A DNA stretch of 15,622 nucleotides from an uncultured Alistipes sp. (GCA_937880705.1 CALGRZ010000044.1:1-15622), one strand, 5' to 3'; counted from the stretch's first letter, positions 7,002-14,400 are shown. The notes: generated by a model from the letters alone, not told the origin. Made by a program: numbers and translations.

Positions 7002-7682
7002 TTATCGCAACGCCTCGATAAGCTCGGGGAACTCGCGCCACAGAGGCTCGACCATCAGCCACCACTCCCTGGCCTCGGCAGCAGGTGACGGACGCTCAGA
7101 GGCAATGTCGCGCCTGAAGGCCTCGTCGTCGGGGTGCTCCTCACGGCACAGCTCCTCGTAGTAGGCCCTGAAGCGCGACTTAAGCAGCTTGAGCAGGTCG
7201 CCATCCAACGCCCCGTCGAAGCGCAGCGAGGCCCACAGACGTGCCACAACGGCCTCGGCAGACTTCTCCGTGAGGTCTATCTTAAGATCCTCGAAGGCCT
7301 CCCTCTCATCCATAGCTACATAGCAGAGTGCCAAGAGGTTGACACCCTCGAAGTGATCCTCGGGGTCGACATCCAGGAGCATCTCCAGCTGCGCCATGCA
7401 CATCTCCACATCGCCAATGCGAAAGTGATCCACGGCCGAGCCATAGAGGATGCTGATCGCGGCACGGCTATTGGCATGCTCCCACCTCAAGGGCATAGGC
7501 TCCTCGTCGGGCAGTGCCTCGGCAAGGTCGATGAAGGCCTCGTAGCGGGCCTCACACGCCTCACGATAGCGGCCCTCGCTGGCGAGCGTGTCCACCGTCT
7601 GCTTACGCCTCACGAAGTTATACTTGCCACGACCCTCCAACTCGAAGGTCTGATCCGGCGTAGGCTTAAATTTCAGCTCCAT
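7002..7682 (-). CDS. TPR-like helical protein of unknown function, overlapping cstA
   Basis: The 226-residue protein is acidic, mostly alpha-helical by composition and lacks a signal peptide or membrane segment. I do not recognise a named family. Tetratricopeptide-like pairs are visible: LASEGRYREACEARYEAFIDL (split at about 33-53), then GDVEMCMAQLEMLLDVDPED (90-109) followed by GVNLLALCYVAMDEREA (113-129). The second resembles the TPR segments of ST7-like proteins. The ATG at 7682 overlaps the end of cstA by 17 nt; an alternative ATG at 7691 overlaps by 26 nt. Either way translation is probably coupled to cstA, suggesting a related role such as a cytosolic partner of the transporter. That role is inference. 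The gene ends 3 nt from the stop of the convergent AraC gene. Confidence 0.8.
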   Translation of the reverse strand: MELKFKPTPDQTFELEGRGKYNFVRRKQTVDTLASEGRYREACEARYEAFIDLAEALPDEEPMPLRWEHANSRAAISILYGSAVDHFRIGDVEMCMAQLEMLLDVDPEDHFEGVNLLALCYVAMDEREAFEDLKIDLTEKSAEAVVARLWASLRFDGALDGDLLKLLKSRFRAYYEELCREEHPDDEAFRRDIASERPSPAAEAREWWLMVEPLWREFPELIEALR

Positions 7683-9099
7683 TGCGCACATCCTTTCTGA
7701 TTTTCATCACCATAAGTCCCGCCACCACGGCTGTCACAGCAGCACCATAGACATAGGCCACAGGCTCCGAGCCAAGGCCTACAAACTGGTTGGACACGAA
7801 GACAAACGATGCACATATATAGGTCATAAACATAGCAGGTATCATAGCCAGCCACACATAGCGGCTGCCACGACGGCTCAACCATGCCGTGATCATCCAG
7901 AGGGTGAAGACCGAGAGTGTCTGGTTGGACCACGCAAAGTAACGCCAGATGACATCGAAGTCGACAAAGGCGATGCCCACACCCATGGCGAAGAGGGGCG
8001 CGCTCACCAAAAGACGCTTGTAGATGGGTCGCTGGTCAATATGCAGCATGTCGGCCACGATAAGGCGCGCCGAGCGGAAGGCCGTATCACCCGAGGTGAT
8101 GGGCGCAGCGACAACGCCGAGCAGGGCGAGGATGCTGCCCAACACTCCGAGTGTCGTGACGCTGATATGCGACACCACAAGGCCGGCATCGTTGCCATGC
8201 TCCACCATATAGCCATTCAGAGCCTCAACACCGCCAAAGAAGGCCATGGCCACCGCGGCCCATATCAGGGCTATTATCGACTCGGAGATCATCGCCCCGA
8301 AGAAGATCGGGCGGGCCTCCCTCTCGGAGTTCATGCAGCGCGCCATGAGTGGCGACTGCGTGGCATGAAAGCCCGAGATAGCACCACAGGCGATGCTGAT
8401 AAAGAGGGTCGGTATGATGGGTAGCCTATCGGCACTATGGTGCATATTCTCTATCGACGTGAGCTCGGGGATGGTGTAGTCGCCCAGCAGTATCACGCCA
8501 AACATGCTCAACGCCATGAAGATCAGCGCAGCACCAAACAACGGGTATATCTTGCCGATGATCTTATCTATGGGCAGAATGGTGGCAACAAAGTAGTAGA
8601 CGATGACTATGGCAACCCAGACAAGATAGGGTATCTCGGTCATGCCGGCCAATATCTTCGAGGGGGTCACAATAAAGACACCGCCCACGAGCACCATGAG
8701 TATTGGGATGACCACAAGCGAGAGCTTGCGCATGCCACCACCGAGGTACTTGCCTATGGTCTCGGGCAGACTGCGACCATCGTTACGCAGCGAGATAACA
8801 CCTGCAAGGAAGTCGTGCATGGCACCCATGAAGATGCCACCGAGCGTAATCCACAGAAAGGCCACGGGGCCATAGCATGCTCCAAGTATAGCACCAAAGA
8901 TGGGGCCTGTGCCTGCTATGTTGAGCAGCTGAATGAGGAAGATGCGCCAACGTGCCATGGGCATGTAGTCCACACCATCATAGAGCCTCCGCGAGGGGAC
9001 ATCAGCCGAACCATCTATCTTGGCCACGCGCTCCAGAGCACCGCCATAGAGGAAGTAGGCCGCAACAAGAGCTATCAAGCAGATAAAAAATGTTACCAT
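7666..9099 (-). CDS. cstA: CstA-family carbon starvation / peptide or pyruvate transporter (compact form)
   Basis: The 477-residue integral membrane protein carries the strongly conserved N-terminal CstA block. This includes RLYDGVDYMPM (38-48), NIAGTGPIFGAILGACYGP (60-78), LWITLGGIFMGAMHDFLAG (82-100) and ISLRNDGRSLPE (102-113). Many hydrophobic segments follow, consistent with a polytopic inner-membrane transporter. The E. coli relatives CstA and BtsT are about 700 residues and take up peptides or pyruvate. This form is about 220 residues shorter at the C-terminus, a size I associate with many anaerobic Bacteroidota and Clostridia, so it seems complete rather than truncated. The substrate cannot be assigned. 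The next gene downstream overlaps it by 17 nt. Upstream it diverges from tRNA-Thr, and I see no convincing promoter in the shared 88 nt for this direction. Confidence 0.93.
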   Translation of the reverse strand: MVTFFICLIALVAAYFLYGGALERVAKIDGSADVPSRRLYDGVDYMPMARWRIFLIQLLNIAGTGPIFGAILGACYGPVAFLWITLGGIFMGAMHDFLAGVISLRNDGRSLPETIGKYLGGGMRKLSLVVIPILMVLVGGVFIVTPSKILAGMTEIPYLVWVAIVIVYYFVATILPIDKIIGKIYPLFGAALIFMALSMFGVILLGDYTIPELTSIENMHHSADRLPIIPTLFISIACGAISGFHATQSPLMARCMNSEREARPIFFGAMISESIIALIWAAVAMAFFGGVEALNGYMVEHGNDAGLVVSHISVTTLGVLGSILALLGVVAAPITSGDTAFRSARLIVADMLHIDQRPIYKRLLVSAPLFAMGVGIAFVDFDVIWRYFAWSNQTLSVFTLWMITAWLSRRGSRYVWLAMIPAMFMTYICASFVFVSNQFVGLGSEPVAYVYGAAVTAVVAGLMVMKIRKDVRNGAEI

Positions 9100-9146
9100 C
9101 GTGCAATTTTTTTTCCTTTAATGATGCGAAATTAATAAAATTTTGC

Positions 9147-9154
9147 GATATTTG
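9147..9154 (+). promoter_or_regulatory. Probable -7 box of the tRNA-Thr gene
   Basis: GATATTTG is one mismatch from TAnnTTTG and shares ATATTTGCAC with the box in front of the tRNA-Cys gene below. It sits 33 nt before the tRNA, a distance similar to the 29 nt at tRNA-Cys. No good -33 box is seen. Confidence 0.45.
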
Positions 9155-9187
9155 CACCGTCAAGCAGAAAAGTTTGACCATTAGGTT

Positions 9188-9260
9188 GCCTTAATAGCTC
9201 AGTCGGTAGAGCACTTCATTCGTAATGAAGGGGTCGGGGGTTCGAGTCCCCCTCAAGGCT
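9188..9260 (+). tRNA. tRNA-Thr (anticodon CGU)
   Basis: This is a 73-nt cloverleaf. Arms: acceptor GCCTTAA/TCAAGGC, D-stem GCTC/GAGC, anticodon stem CTTCA/TGAAG with loop TTCGTAA (anticodon CGT), T-stem GGGGG/CCCCC with loop TTCGAGT. It reads ACG codons. The acceptor stem has one non-pair, A6 opposite C67. The discriminator base is T and the CCA end is not encoded (the next bases are CCG). Confidence 0.96.
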
Positions 9261-9268
9261 CCGCAGGG

Positions 9269-9300
9269 TCCGCACAGCAGTTGTGCGGATCTTTTTTTTT
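9269..9300 (+). terminator. Intrinsic terminator of the tRNA-Thr gene
   Basis: TCCGCACA (9269-9276) and TGTGCGGA (9282-9289) form a perfect 8-bp stem with a 5-nt loop. A tract of nine T follows (9292-9300). Confidence 0.9.
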
Positions 9301-9344
9301 GGGCAGCGGTGACATACTCGTGTATAAGCTGATGTGACTGCCTT

Positions 9345-9572
9345 CGGCTAAATGTCGGCCACGCTATCCTATTAAGTCCTATTAAGTCCCATCAAGACCT
9401 ATTAAGCCCCATCGACTGCGCAAAAAAATAGGACAAGTAGGACGGAATAGGAAGAAATAGGACAAGTAGGAGTAAATAGGGATTTCGGGGCAGCAGGCCA
9501 CTACGGCTAAATGTCGGCCACGCTACTACCCATCAAGTCCTATTAAGTCCTATCAAGTCCTATCGACTGCGC
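9345..9572. repeat. Duplicated decamer-repeat array between two tRNA genes
   Basis: Two modules share an identical 22-bp head that begins CGGCTAAATGTCGG (9345-9366 and 9504-9525). Each then has decamers of the type TATTAAGTCC / CATCAAGTCC and a tail ATCGACTGCGC. Module 1 is 9345-9421 with four decamers; module 2 is 9504-9572 with three. Between them, 9428-9480 is purine-rich (ATAGGACAAGTAGGA twice, with AATAGG spacers) and complementary in type to the decamers, so a transcript or single strand could fold back on itself. No reading frame or RNA family is recognised. This is most of the 445-nt gene-free stretch between the tRNA genes; 9301-9344 shows nothing notable. Confidence 0.85.
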
Positions 9573-9578
9573 CCCGCT

Positions 9579-9602
9579 CCCTGCTCTCCGCCCTGCTCTC
9601 CG
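9579..9602. repeat. 12-bp tandem duplication
   Basis: CCCTGCTCTCCG occurs twice in direct tandem (9579-9590, 9591-9602), just after the decamer array. No function is apparent. The remaining bases up to the tRNA-Cys promoter are AT-rich and unremarkable. Confidence 0.8.
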
Positions 9603-9645
9603 TACCCCATTTTCGTATCACCTGGATAAAATAATTGCATAAAAT

Positions 9646-9676
9646 TTTGCAGAATAGAAAAATAGTTGTATATTTG
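9646..9676 (+). promoter_or_regulatory. Promoter of the tRNA-Cys gene
   Basis: TTTG (9646-9649), a 19-nt spacer, then TATATTTG (9669-9676): an exact match to the Bacteroidota promoter pattern. The tRNA starts 29 nt further on. Confidence 0.8.
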
Positions 9677-9705
9677 CACTCCGATTGGGAACGATCGCAG
9701 ATAAT

Positions 9706-9776
9706 GGTCTGATGGCCGAGTGGCTAGGCAAAGGTCTGCAAAACCTTCTACAGCGGTTCGAGTCCGCTTCAGACCT
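9706..9776 (+). tRNA. tRNA-Cys (anticodon GCA)
   Basis: This is a 71-nt cloverleaf with a fully paired acceptor stem GGTCTGA/TCAGACC. The anticodon stem is AAGGT/ACCTT with loop CTGCAAA (anticodon GCA), and the T-arm is AGCGG-TTCGAGT-CCGCT. The discriminator base is T, as expected for tRNA-Cys. CCA is not encoded. The D-stem is 3 bp (GCC/GGC). Confidence 0.97.
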
Positions 9777-9780
9777 CACC

Positions 9781-9818
9781 AAAACAGCGTTAGAGATCAC
9801 TCTAACGCTGTTTTTTTT
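9781..9818 (+). terminator. Intrinsic terminator of the tRNA-Cys gene
   Basis: CAGCGTTAGAG (9785-9795) pairs perfectly with CTCTAACGCTG (9800-9810) around an ATCA loop, followed by eight T (9811-9818). The preceding four A could let it also act on transcripts arriving from tamL on the other strand. Confidence 0.92.
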
Positions 9819-9855
9819 GTTATGCTGCAAGTAGAGCCGCCGAGCGGGACCTATG

Positions 9856-9875
9856 GGCTCATAGATCTATGAACC
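9856..9875. other. Palindrome downstream of tamL
   Basis: TCATAGATCTATGA (9859-9872) is a perfect 14-bp palindrome, extended by GG/CC with one mismatch to 9856-9875. It lies between the tRNA-Cys terminator and the end of tamL. The rest of 9819-9967 is AT-rich, with degenerate TTATTAGG-like units around 9917-9943, and holds no gene that I can see. Confidence 0.5.
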
Positions 9876-9967
9876 AGCATACAATTGAGATTACAATATT
9901 TATTGGGGCTATGGCTTATTAGGCTTATAGGTCTATTATTAGGAGCTGTCTGCCTATCAGTACCGCA

Positions 9968-12355
9968 TTAGAAGGGGTAGCCAACGCCAAAGTTCAAGGC
10001 CATGTTACTCCACTTCAAGTTGTGGATCCACCTCTCACCCTCTGGACGGCCGGGGTTGTGGAGCTGAAGACCAAGGTCAAGGCGTAGGATGACAAACTTG
10101 GCATCTATGCGCAGACCAAGACCTGTGTTGAAGCCCAACTGGCGGTAGAAACTATCGAAGTGGAAGACCTCCTCGGGGCGACTATCCTCATTATCACGAA
10201 GATACCACACATTACCGGCATCCAAAAAGAGTGCTCCGTGGAAGAGCCACCATATAGGGAAGCGGAACTCGACATTGGCCTCAAGGCGTACATCACCAAC
10301 CTGGGCAGGATAGCGCGTGCCATTGACCTCGGGGTGGTTGCCCGGGCCAAGCGTGCGGGGTACCCAGCCACGCATCGAGTTAGCACCTCCACAATAGAAC
10401 ATCCTATCGAAGGGTATAGAGCGACCGGCCGAGTTGCCATAGGTGACACCAACACCCGCAAAGAGTCGTCCGGCAAGGGCCATCTGGTGGCCAAGTTCGA
10501 TCTTATGGCTGACGTTGACATCGGCACGCACATACTGTGAGTAGCGCACACCGAGGATCTCGTAGTAGTCCTTACCCTCGGCAGGGTGCGAGAAGAGTCG
10601 CTCAAGGCCCTGAATAAGGTTGCCCGCACTCTCGAAGTTGGCACGCAGCACCGTAGCCTGACGTCGCGATGTACTCGCTTGGTTGTTAAACATATACGAG
10701 AACGACAGACCGGCATTGAGCTGCGACTCGAAGGAGGTTCTTAAGTACTTATTGTCGATATCCTCCAGGAAGGACTCATTGACGCTCTTCACATTGATCC
10801 AGTTTATATCGACGGGACGCAGCACAAACGACGAGGCGTTACCCTGCTTCCAGCTATACGCCCAACGGGCACTCGACAGGTTACGGCTATAGTAGGGTCT
10901 GTTCTGGTGGTCAAACGACAACTCAAGGCGTGTACGCGGCTGCGACACACGACTATTGGGGCGAGGCTGTATGGGTGCCAGAAAGCGCGGGAACGACAGA
11001 CCTGCCGTGAGGCCTATCTCCTGGGCATTACGCTTCGCAGCATCGGGGGCATACATAAACTCGTAACCCAGGCGCAGGGCCACATCGAAGGCCTCGGCAC
11101 CACGGAAGACATTGCTATTGGAGTAGCCCAGCGTGGCACTGATACCGTAGAAGGTCGAGGTAGTAGAGGCCTCGAGCTCCACCTTCATGCTCTGCTTAAG
11201 GGCCGGCGTACAGTAGATATCGCAGTCAAGGTACTCCTCGCGGGTGTTGAGCATCGTATCATCGCCGCCCTCATGGTTCATATAGGTGACATAGCTGTCG
11301 GGACGGTCTACGCGCGTGAACGACACCTTGGCATTGCGGAAGAAGCCCAGCGAGATAAGCTCGTTATAGGTGCGCGACACCTGCTCGGCACTATAGACGT
11401 AGTTCGGGTAGAGGGGTATGGTACGTCGCAACACGGCGTTGCGCAGACGGGGCGTAGCGTTGACATCACGGATGATGTTCAGACCGTAGTACGACGTAGT
11501 ATCTATGAGCGCATCGGCCTTAAAGCCATTTGTCGAGCGAAGCATAGGGTCGTAGGTGGGATAGATGTTGATGCGGTTGATGCGGTAGACGGCATTATCC
11601 TCCCACTGGGGCATGCCACGCTCGTCGTAGCCCTCGAGTGTCGGGCGCACGATCATACGCACATCGGCAAGGTAGTCGCCACCCAGCGTGTCGACCTCAT
11701 AGGAGATGTTGTTGACCGTAAAGTCGAAGTAGCCACGGTTGTTCAGCTCGCCCGCAATACGTTCACGCTCCTCGTCGAGGCGCGCAATATCGAGCACATC
11801 GCCACGCGACAGCAGGCACTCGGCCGTATCGGCAAGGATGATAGGGCGCAGCGAGCTATCGCGGAAGTCGTAGACCAGACGTCCGATACGCAGCGGACGG
11901 CCCTGGTGCAGGTGGTAGGAGATCTCGGCACGACGATGACGACGGGTGGTATCTACCCAACACTCCACGTCGGATGAGAAGTAGCCTCGCGTGCGCATAT
12001 ATGTCTCGAGGTTCTGCACCGACTTCTCCGTGAGGCTCGAGTCCAACAGCACGGGCTCCTCGCCTATCTTACGCTTAAAGTTATTCCACCAGTTATCCTT
12101 CTCGGGGTTGGCATGCTCCCACACCCAGACGTAGAAGTCCATGCCGAGGATACGCTTATTGGGGCTTTGGCGGATGTAGGTCTCGAGCTTATCCCTATCG
12201 GCCGTGATACGCTCCTCGCGCGGTGTCCACTTGTCGTCCTCGATCTTGACCTTCGACACAAGGTAGCTACCCTCGGGCAGTGAGCGCGTGACATTGCAGG
12301 CGACGAAGAGCATCGTCACCGCCAGCAAAGAGATATATCGCAACACCCTCGGCAT
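9968..12355 (-). CDS. tamL: Omp85-family outer-membrane assembly lipoprotein, TamL type
   Basis: This 795-residue protein begins with a signal peptide ending in LFVAC, so Cys20 is a lipidation site. That is typical of TamL, the Bacteroidota lipoprotein variant of TamA. The N-terminal part (about 25-400) contains POTRA-like segments, for example VSKVKIEDD and NVTRSLPEGSYLV near the start and GYFDFTVNNISYEVD later. The C-terminal part is a beta-barrel with alternating aromatic residues and ends in Phe (NFGVGYPF), the usual outer-membrane signal. The Omp85 loop-6 motif appears as GGANSMRGW, with Arg662-Gly663. Its role should be insertion or assembly of outer-membrane proteins, normally together with TamB, which is not in this window. 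It starts 14 nt after dapF, so the two are probably co-transcribed. BamA is a less likely alternative because of the lipobox and few POTRA units. Confidence 0.88.
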   Translation of the reverse strand: MPRVLRYISLLAVTMLFVACNVTRSLPEGSYLVSKVKIEDDKWTPREERITADRDKLETYIRQSPNKRILGMDFYVWVWEHANPEKDNWWNNFKRKIGEEPVLLDSSLTEKSVQNLETYMRTRGYFSSDVECWVDTTRRHRRAEISYHLHQGRPLRIGRLVYDFRDSSLRPIILADTAECLLSRGDVLDIARLDEERERIAGELNNRGYFDFTVNNISYEVDTLGGDYLADVRMIVRPTLEGYDERGMPQWEDNAVYRINRINIYPTYDPMLRSTNGFKADALIDTTSYYGLNIIRDVNATPRLRNAVLRRTIPLYPNYVYSAEQVSRTYNELISLGFFRNAKVSFTRVDRPDSYVTYMNHEGGDDTMLNTREEYLDCDIYCTPALKQSMKVELEASTTSTFYGISATLGYSNSNVFRGAEAFDVALRLGYEFMYAPDAAKRNAQEIGLTAGLSFPRFLAPIQPRPNSRVSQPRTRLELSFDHQNRPYYSRNLSSARWAYSWKQGNASSFVLRPVDINWINVKSVNESFLEDIDNKYLRTSFESQLNAGLSFSYMFNNQASTSRRQATVLRANFESAGNLIQGLERLFSHPAEGKDYYEILGVRYSQYVRADVNVSHKIELGHQMALAGRLFAGVGVTYGNSAGRSIPFDRMFYCGGANSMRGWVPRTLGPGNHPEVNGTRYPAQVGDVRLEANVEFRFPIWWLFHGALFLDAGNVWYLRDNEDSRPEEVFHFDSFYRQLGFNTGLGLRIDAKFVILRLDLGLQLHNPGRPEGERWIHNLKWSNMALNFGVGYPF

Positions 12356-12369
12356 AAAACTATTACAGA

Positions 12370-13308
12370 TTAAAATCCTTGGACAAAGGCTGCCCAGCGA
12401 GCATCCTCATCGCTACGACGCTCGACACTCCAGCCGAAGCCATTGTCGTCACCCCACTGCACACTACCCCACCAGTCGAAGGTAGCGTTACCCTCCAGGC
12501 GTGTGGTGATGCGACCCTCGTCGATCGTCGTTGAGCAGTAGACCTTGCCACCACGGTTGCGCACCTCGATACGCTCTCCACGCTCGACAATGCCGAGCAG
12601 TGCCGCAGCCGTACTCGATGCCGTCATCGCCGTGCCACACGACTGTGTGATGCCGGCACCGCGCTCGTATGTAGCAACAAAGATGCTACTGCTGCTGCGA
12701 CGCTCATACAGCGACACGTTGACACCGTGCGGGAAGAGGCTCTTAAGCTCCTTGACGCGCTCGCCCAACGCCTCCAGCAGAGCCACATCCGCTCTATCCA
12801 CACATGCGACAATATGCGGGTTGCCAAGGTTAAGAGCCGTAAACTGCAGCGTGGGGTGCAACGGCTCGATGACGCGACCCACGAAGTGCTCATCGGCCTT
12901 GAAGAAGGCAAAGTCGTTGCTGTGCGTGCGTATGTCGATGTCGACGGCATAGCACTTTATGCCCTCGGCCATATCCTCGCCGCGCAGGATGCGGTAGTCG
13001 TGGCCACCCGAGCGCAGCACTCCCCTATCGAGATAGCCTCGCTCGTCGGCCAGACGGGCCACACAGCGTATGCCGTTGCCACACATCTCGGCGTGCGTGC
13101 CATCGGGGTTGAGCATATCCATGCCATAGACACCATCAGCGTGGCGCACCACAAGCAGCACGCCATCACTGCCGATGCCCGACTCACGGTCAGAGACCAT
13201 ACGCGCAAAGGCAGACCAGTCGACAGCCGACATATCCTCGCGCGTAGTGTCGACCATAACAAAGTCGTTACGCGAGCCGTGACACTTGATTATCTCTATT
13301 TGTGACAT
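12370..13308 (-). CDS. dapF: Diaminopimelate epimerase (DapF family), atypical motifs
   Basis: The 312-residue protein belongs to the DapF fold. The enzyme converts LL- to meso-diaminopimelate without a cofactor, using two cysteines. Both are present: Cys76 in EMCGNGIRC (74-82) and Cys224 in SCGTAMTAS (223-231). GIGSDG (44-49), LNPDG (66-70), NLGNPH (160-165) and ERGAG (215-219) also fit. Several motifs deviate: HGSRNDF replaces the usual HGxGNDF, and CGTAMTAS replaces CGTGA. The protein is about 40 residues longer than common DapF, with a Trp-rich tail (NATFDWWGSVQWG). These features recall the longer DapF variants of some Firmicutes. I chose the ATG at 13308 because homologs start close to the HG motif and the promoter start is near 13327; the frame is open to 13320. 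tamL follows after 14 nt. Another epimerase of the superfamily is possible. Confidence 0.85.
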   Translation of the reverse strand: MSQIEIIKCHGSRNDFVMVDTTREDMSAVDWSAFARMVSDRESGIGSDGVLLVVRHADGVYGMDMLNPDGTHAEMCGNGIRCVARLADERGYLDRGVLRSGGHDYRILRGEDMAEGIKCYAVDIDIRTHSNDFAFFKADEHFVGRVIEPLHPTLQFTALNLGNPHIVACVDRADVALLEALGERVKELKSLFPHGVNVSLYERRSSSSIFVATYERGAGITQSCGTAMTASSTAAALLGIVERGERIEVRNRGGKVYCSTTIDEGRITTRLEGNATFDWWGSVQWGDDNGFGWSVERRSDEDARWAAFVQGF

Positions 13309-13333
13309 AGGCCTATGCATACATTTTAACGGC

Positions 13334-13364
13334 TAAAGTTACAAAATTTTTCGAGCATCACAAA
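13334..13364 (-). promoter_or_regulatory. Promoter of dapF-tamL
   Basis: On the minus strand TTTG (13364-13361), 19 nt, then TAACTTTA (13341-13334), one mismatch from TAnnTTTG. A start near 13327 gives a leader of about 19 nt to the ATG at 13308 and leaves little room for the alternative start at 13320. Confidence 0.6.
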
Positions 13365-13454
13365 ATCCCGAGGCCCAAATAGAGATATTTTATGCATAAC
13401 GCTTGTCCAAGTCACTATTTTTTTGTAAATTCGTTCCACAAAAATCATACAGCT

Positions 13455-14249
13455 ATGACCGAGAAATTTATTATGGCGGGCTCTACGCCCATACACGTTG
13501 CCGACAGCGAGAGGGGCGAGAGGTGCGTCGTGCTGCTGCATGGCTACCTGGAGTCGATGATCGTATGGGAGGAGTTTGCCGTGCTGCTGCGCGACAAGCT
13601 TCGTGTGGTGACCATCGACCTACCCGGACACGGCATCTCGGTGGTGCAGGGCGAGAAGCACACCATGGAGTACCTGGCCGAGTGCGTGGCTCTGACGATG
13701 GAGGCTCTCGGCATCGACCGCTACTCGGTGGTGGGTCACTCGATGGGCGGCTATGTAGCACTTGCTATGACGGAGCTCTACGGCGAGCGACTTGACGCCG
13801 TGATACTGCTCAGCTCAACAACTTCTGCTGACACACAGGAGAAGTGCGACAGACGTCGACGCGAGATAGAGCTCATCAAGGCCGGAAAGAAGAATATGAT
13901 GGCTCGTCTGGTGCCACACTCGGGCTTTGCACCGCAGAACGCCAAACGTATGGCCGACCGCATAGCCGACATGGAGGAGCTCATAATAATTACCGAAGAT
14001 GAGGGCGTGATGGCCATCCTCGCAGGTATGATCGAGCGCAAGGATCGTGACGAGATGCTACGTCAATCACCTGTACCTCACATGTTTATATTTGGTCGCC
14101 ACGACTACTACATACCCAACGAAGTGGCCGAGGAGCTGGAGCGTACACACCCCGAGGCCAAGACCGTATGGCTTGAAAATTCGGGTCACATGGGCTTCTT
14201 CGAGGAGCCCGAGAGGTGCGCCGAGGCGATACTCGAGATGGTGCTATAA
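13455..14249 (+). CDS. Alpha/beta hydrolase
   Basis: The 264-residue protein has the full alpha/beta-hydrolase layout. HGYLES (29-34) supplies the oxyanion region, DLPGHG (55-60) follows, and the nucleophile elbow GHSMGG places Ser96. FGRHDYYIP supplies Asp217 and SGHMGF supplies His245, so the Ser-Asp-His triad is intact. There is no signal peptide, so it should be cytosolic. The fold serves esterases, C-C hydrolases and lactonases; the substrate cannot be told from sequence. I chose the ATG at 13455 because homologs start a few residues before the first strand. The frame is open from 13392, but the additional 21 residues look non-coding (KNHTAM and a Phe/His-rich lead). It diverges from dapF and is followed by a 15-bp hairpin before the opposing end of rpoC. 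Upstream I see only TTTG at 13422, not a full promoter. Confidence 0.9.
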   Translation: MTEKFIMAGSTPIHVADSERGERCVVLLHGYLESMIVWEEFAVLLRDKLRVVTIDLPGHGISVVQGEKHTMEYLAECVALTMEALGIDRYSVVGHSMGGYVALAMTELYGERLDAVILLSSTTSADTQEKCDRRRREIELIKAGKKNMMARLVPHSGFAPQNAKRMADRIADMEELIIITEDEGVMAILAGMIERKDRDEMLRQSPVPHMFIFGRHDYYIPNEVAEELERTHPEAKTVWLENSGHMGFFEEPERCAEAILEMVL

Positions 14250-14270
14250 GGATCGTCCGACAAACGTAAA

Positions 14271-14306
14271 CGGAGGCTGGCTAAATAACCCTTTAGCCAG
14301 CCTCCG
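14271..14306 (+). terminator. Terminator-like hairpin after the alpha/beta hydrolase gene
   Basis: CGGAGGCTGGCTAAA (14271-14285) and TTTAGCCAGCCTCCG (14292-14306) form a perfect 15-bp stem with a 6-nt loop. There is no long T-tract, only CTGCTTT downstream, so termination efficiency is uncertain. Confidence 0.7.
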
Positions 14307-14358
14307 CTGCTTTGGGTGGAGGCGCGATGGAGTGTCGAGCGCGCGCCAAAGTGCCGAC

Positions 14359-14400
14359 AAAAAAATGGCGGATGGGACAAACGCCCCACTCGCCATTTTA
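14359..14400 (-). terminator. Intrinsic terminator of the rpoC transcript
   Basis: On the minus strand, AAAATGGCG pairs with CGCCATTTT (14362-14370 with 14391-14399). An inner TGGG/CCCA extends the stem across one mismatch, and seven T follow (14365-14359). It lies 37 nt past the rpoC stop codon. Confidence 0.8.

Noticed and set aside
8437..9135. Plus-strand frame of 232 codons antisense to cstA
   Set aside because: The conserved CstA N-terminal motifs lie on the other strand in exactly this interval. The frame's product is charged, low-information sequence.
9345..9572. CRISPR array
   Set aside because: The repeated units are degenerate decamers in direct contact, not 24-40 bp repeats separated by unique spacers, and no cas genes are in the window.
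9188..9776. Integrated element between the two tRNA genes (tRNA attachment sites)
   Set aside because: There is no integrase, no direct repeat of a tRNA 3' end and no cargo genes. The interval is only 445 nt of repeats.
9618..9830. Minus-strand frame of 70 codons over the tRNA-Cys gene
   Set aside because: It spans the promoter, tRNA and terminator of tRNA-Cys, which explain the sequence better.
10907..11977. Plus-strand frame of 356 codons inside tamL
   Set aside because: Shadow of the tamL coding strand. No domain, start context or promoter supports it.
14310..14351. Third hairpin between the two convergent terminators (CTTTGG with CCAAAG, or GGCGCG with CGCGCC)
   Set aside because: The two pairings exclude each other and leave long loops. 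The flanking hairpins already account for termination on both strands.
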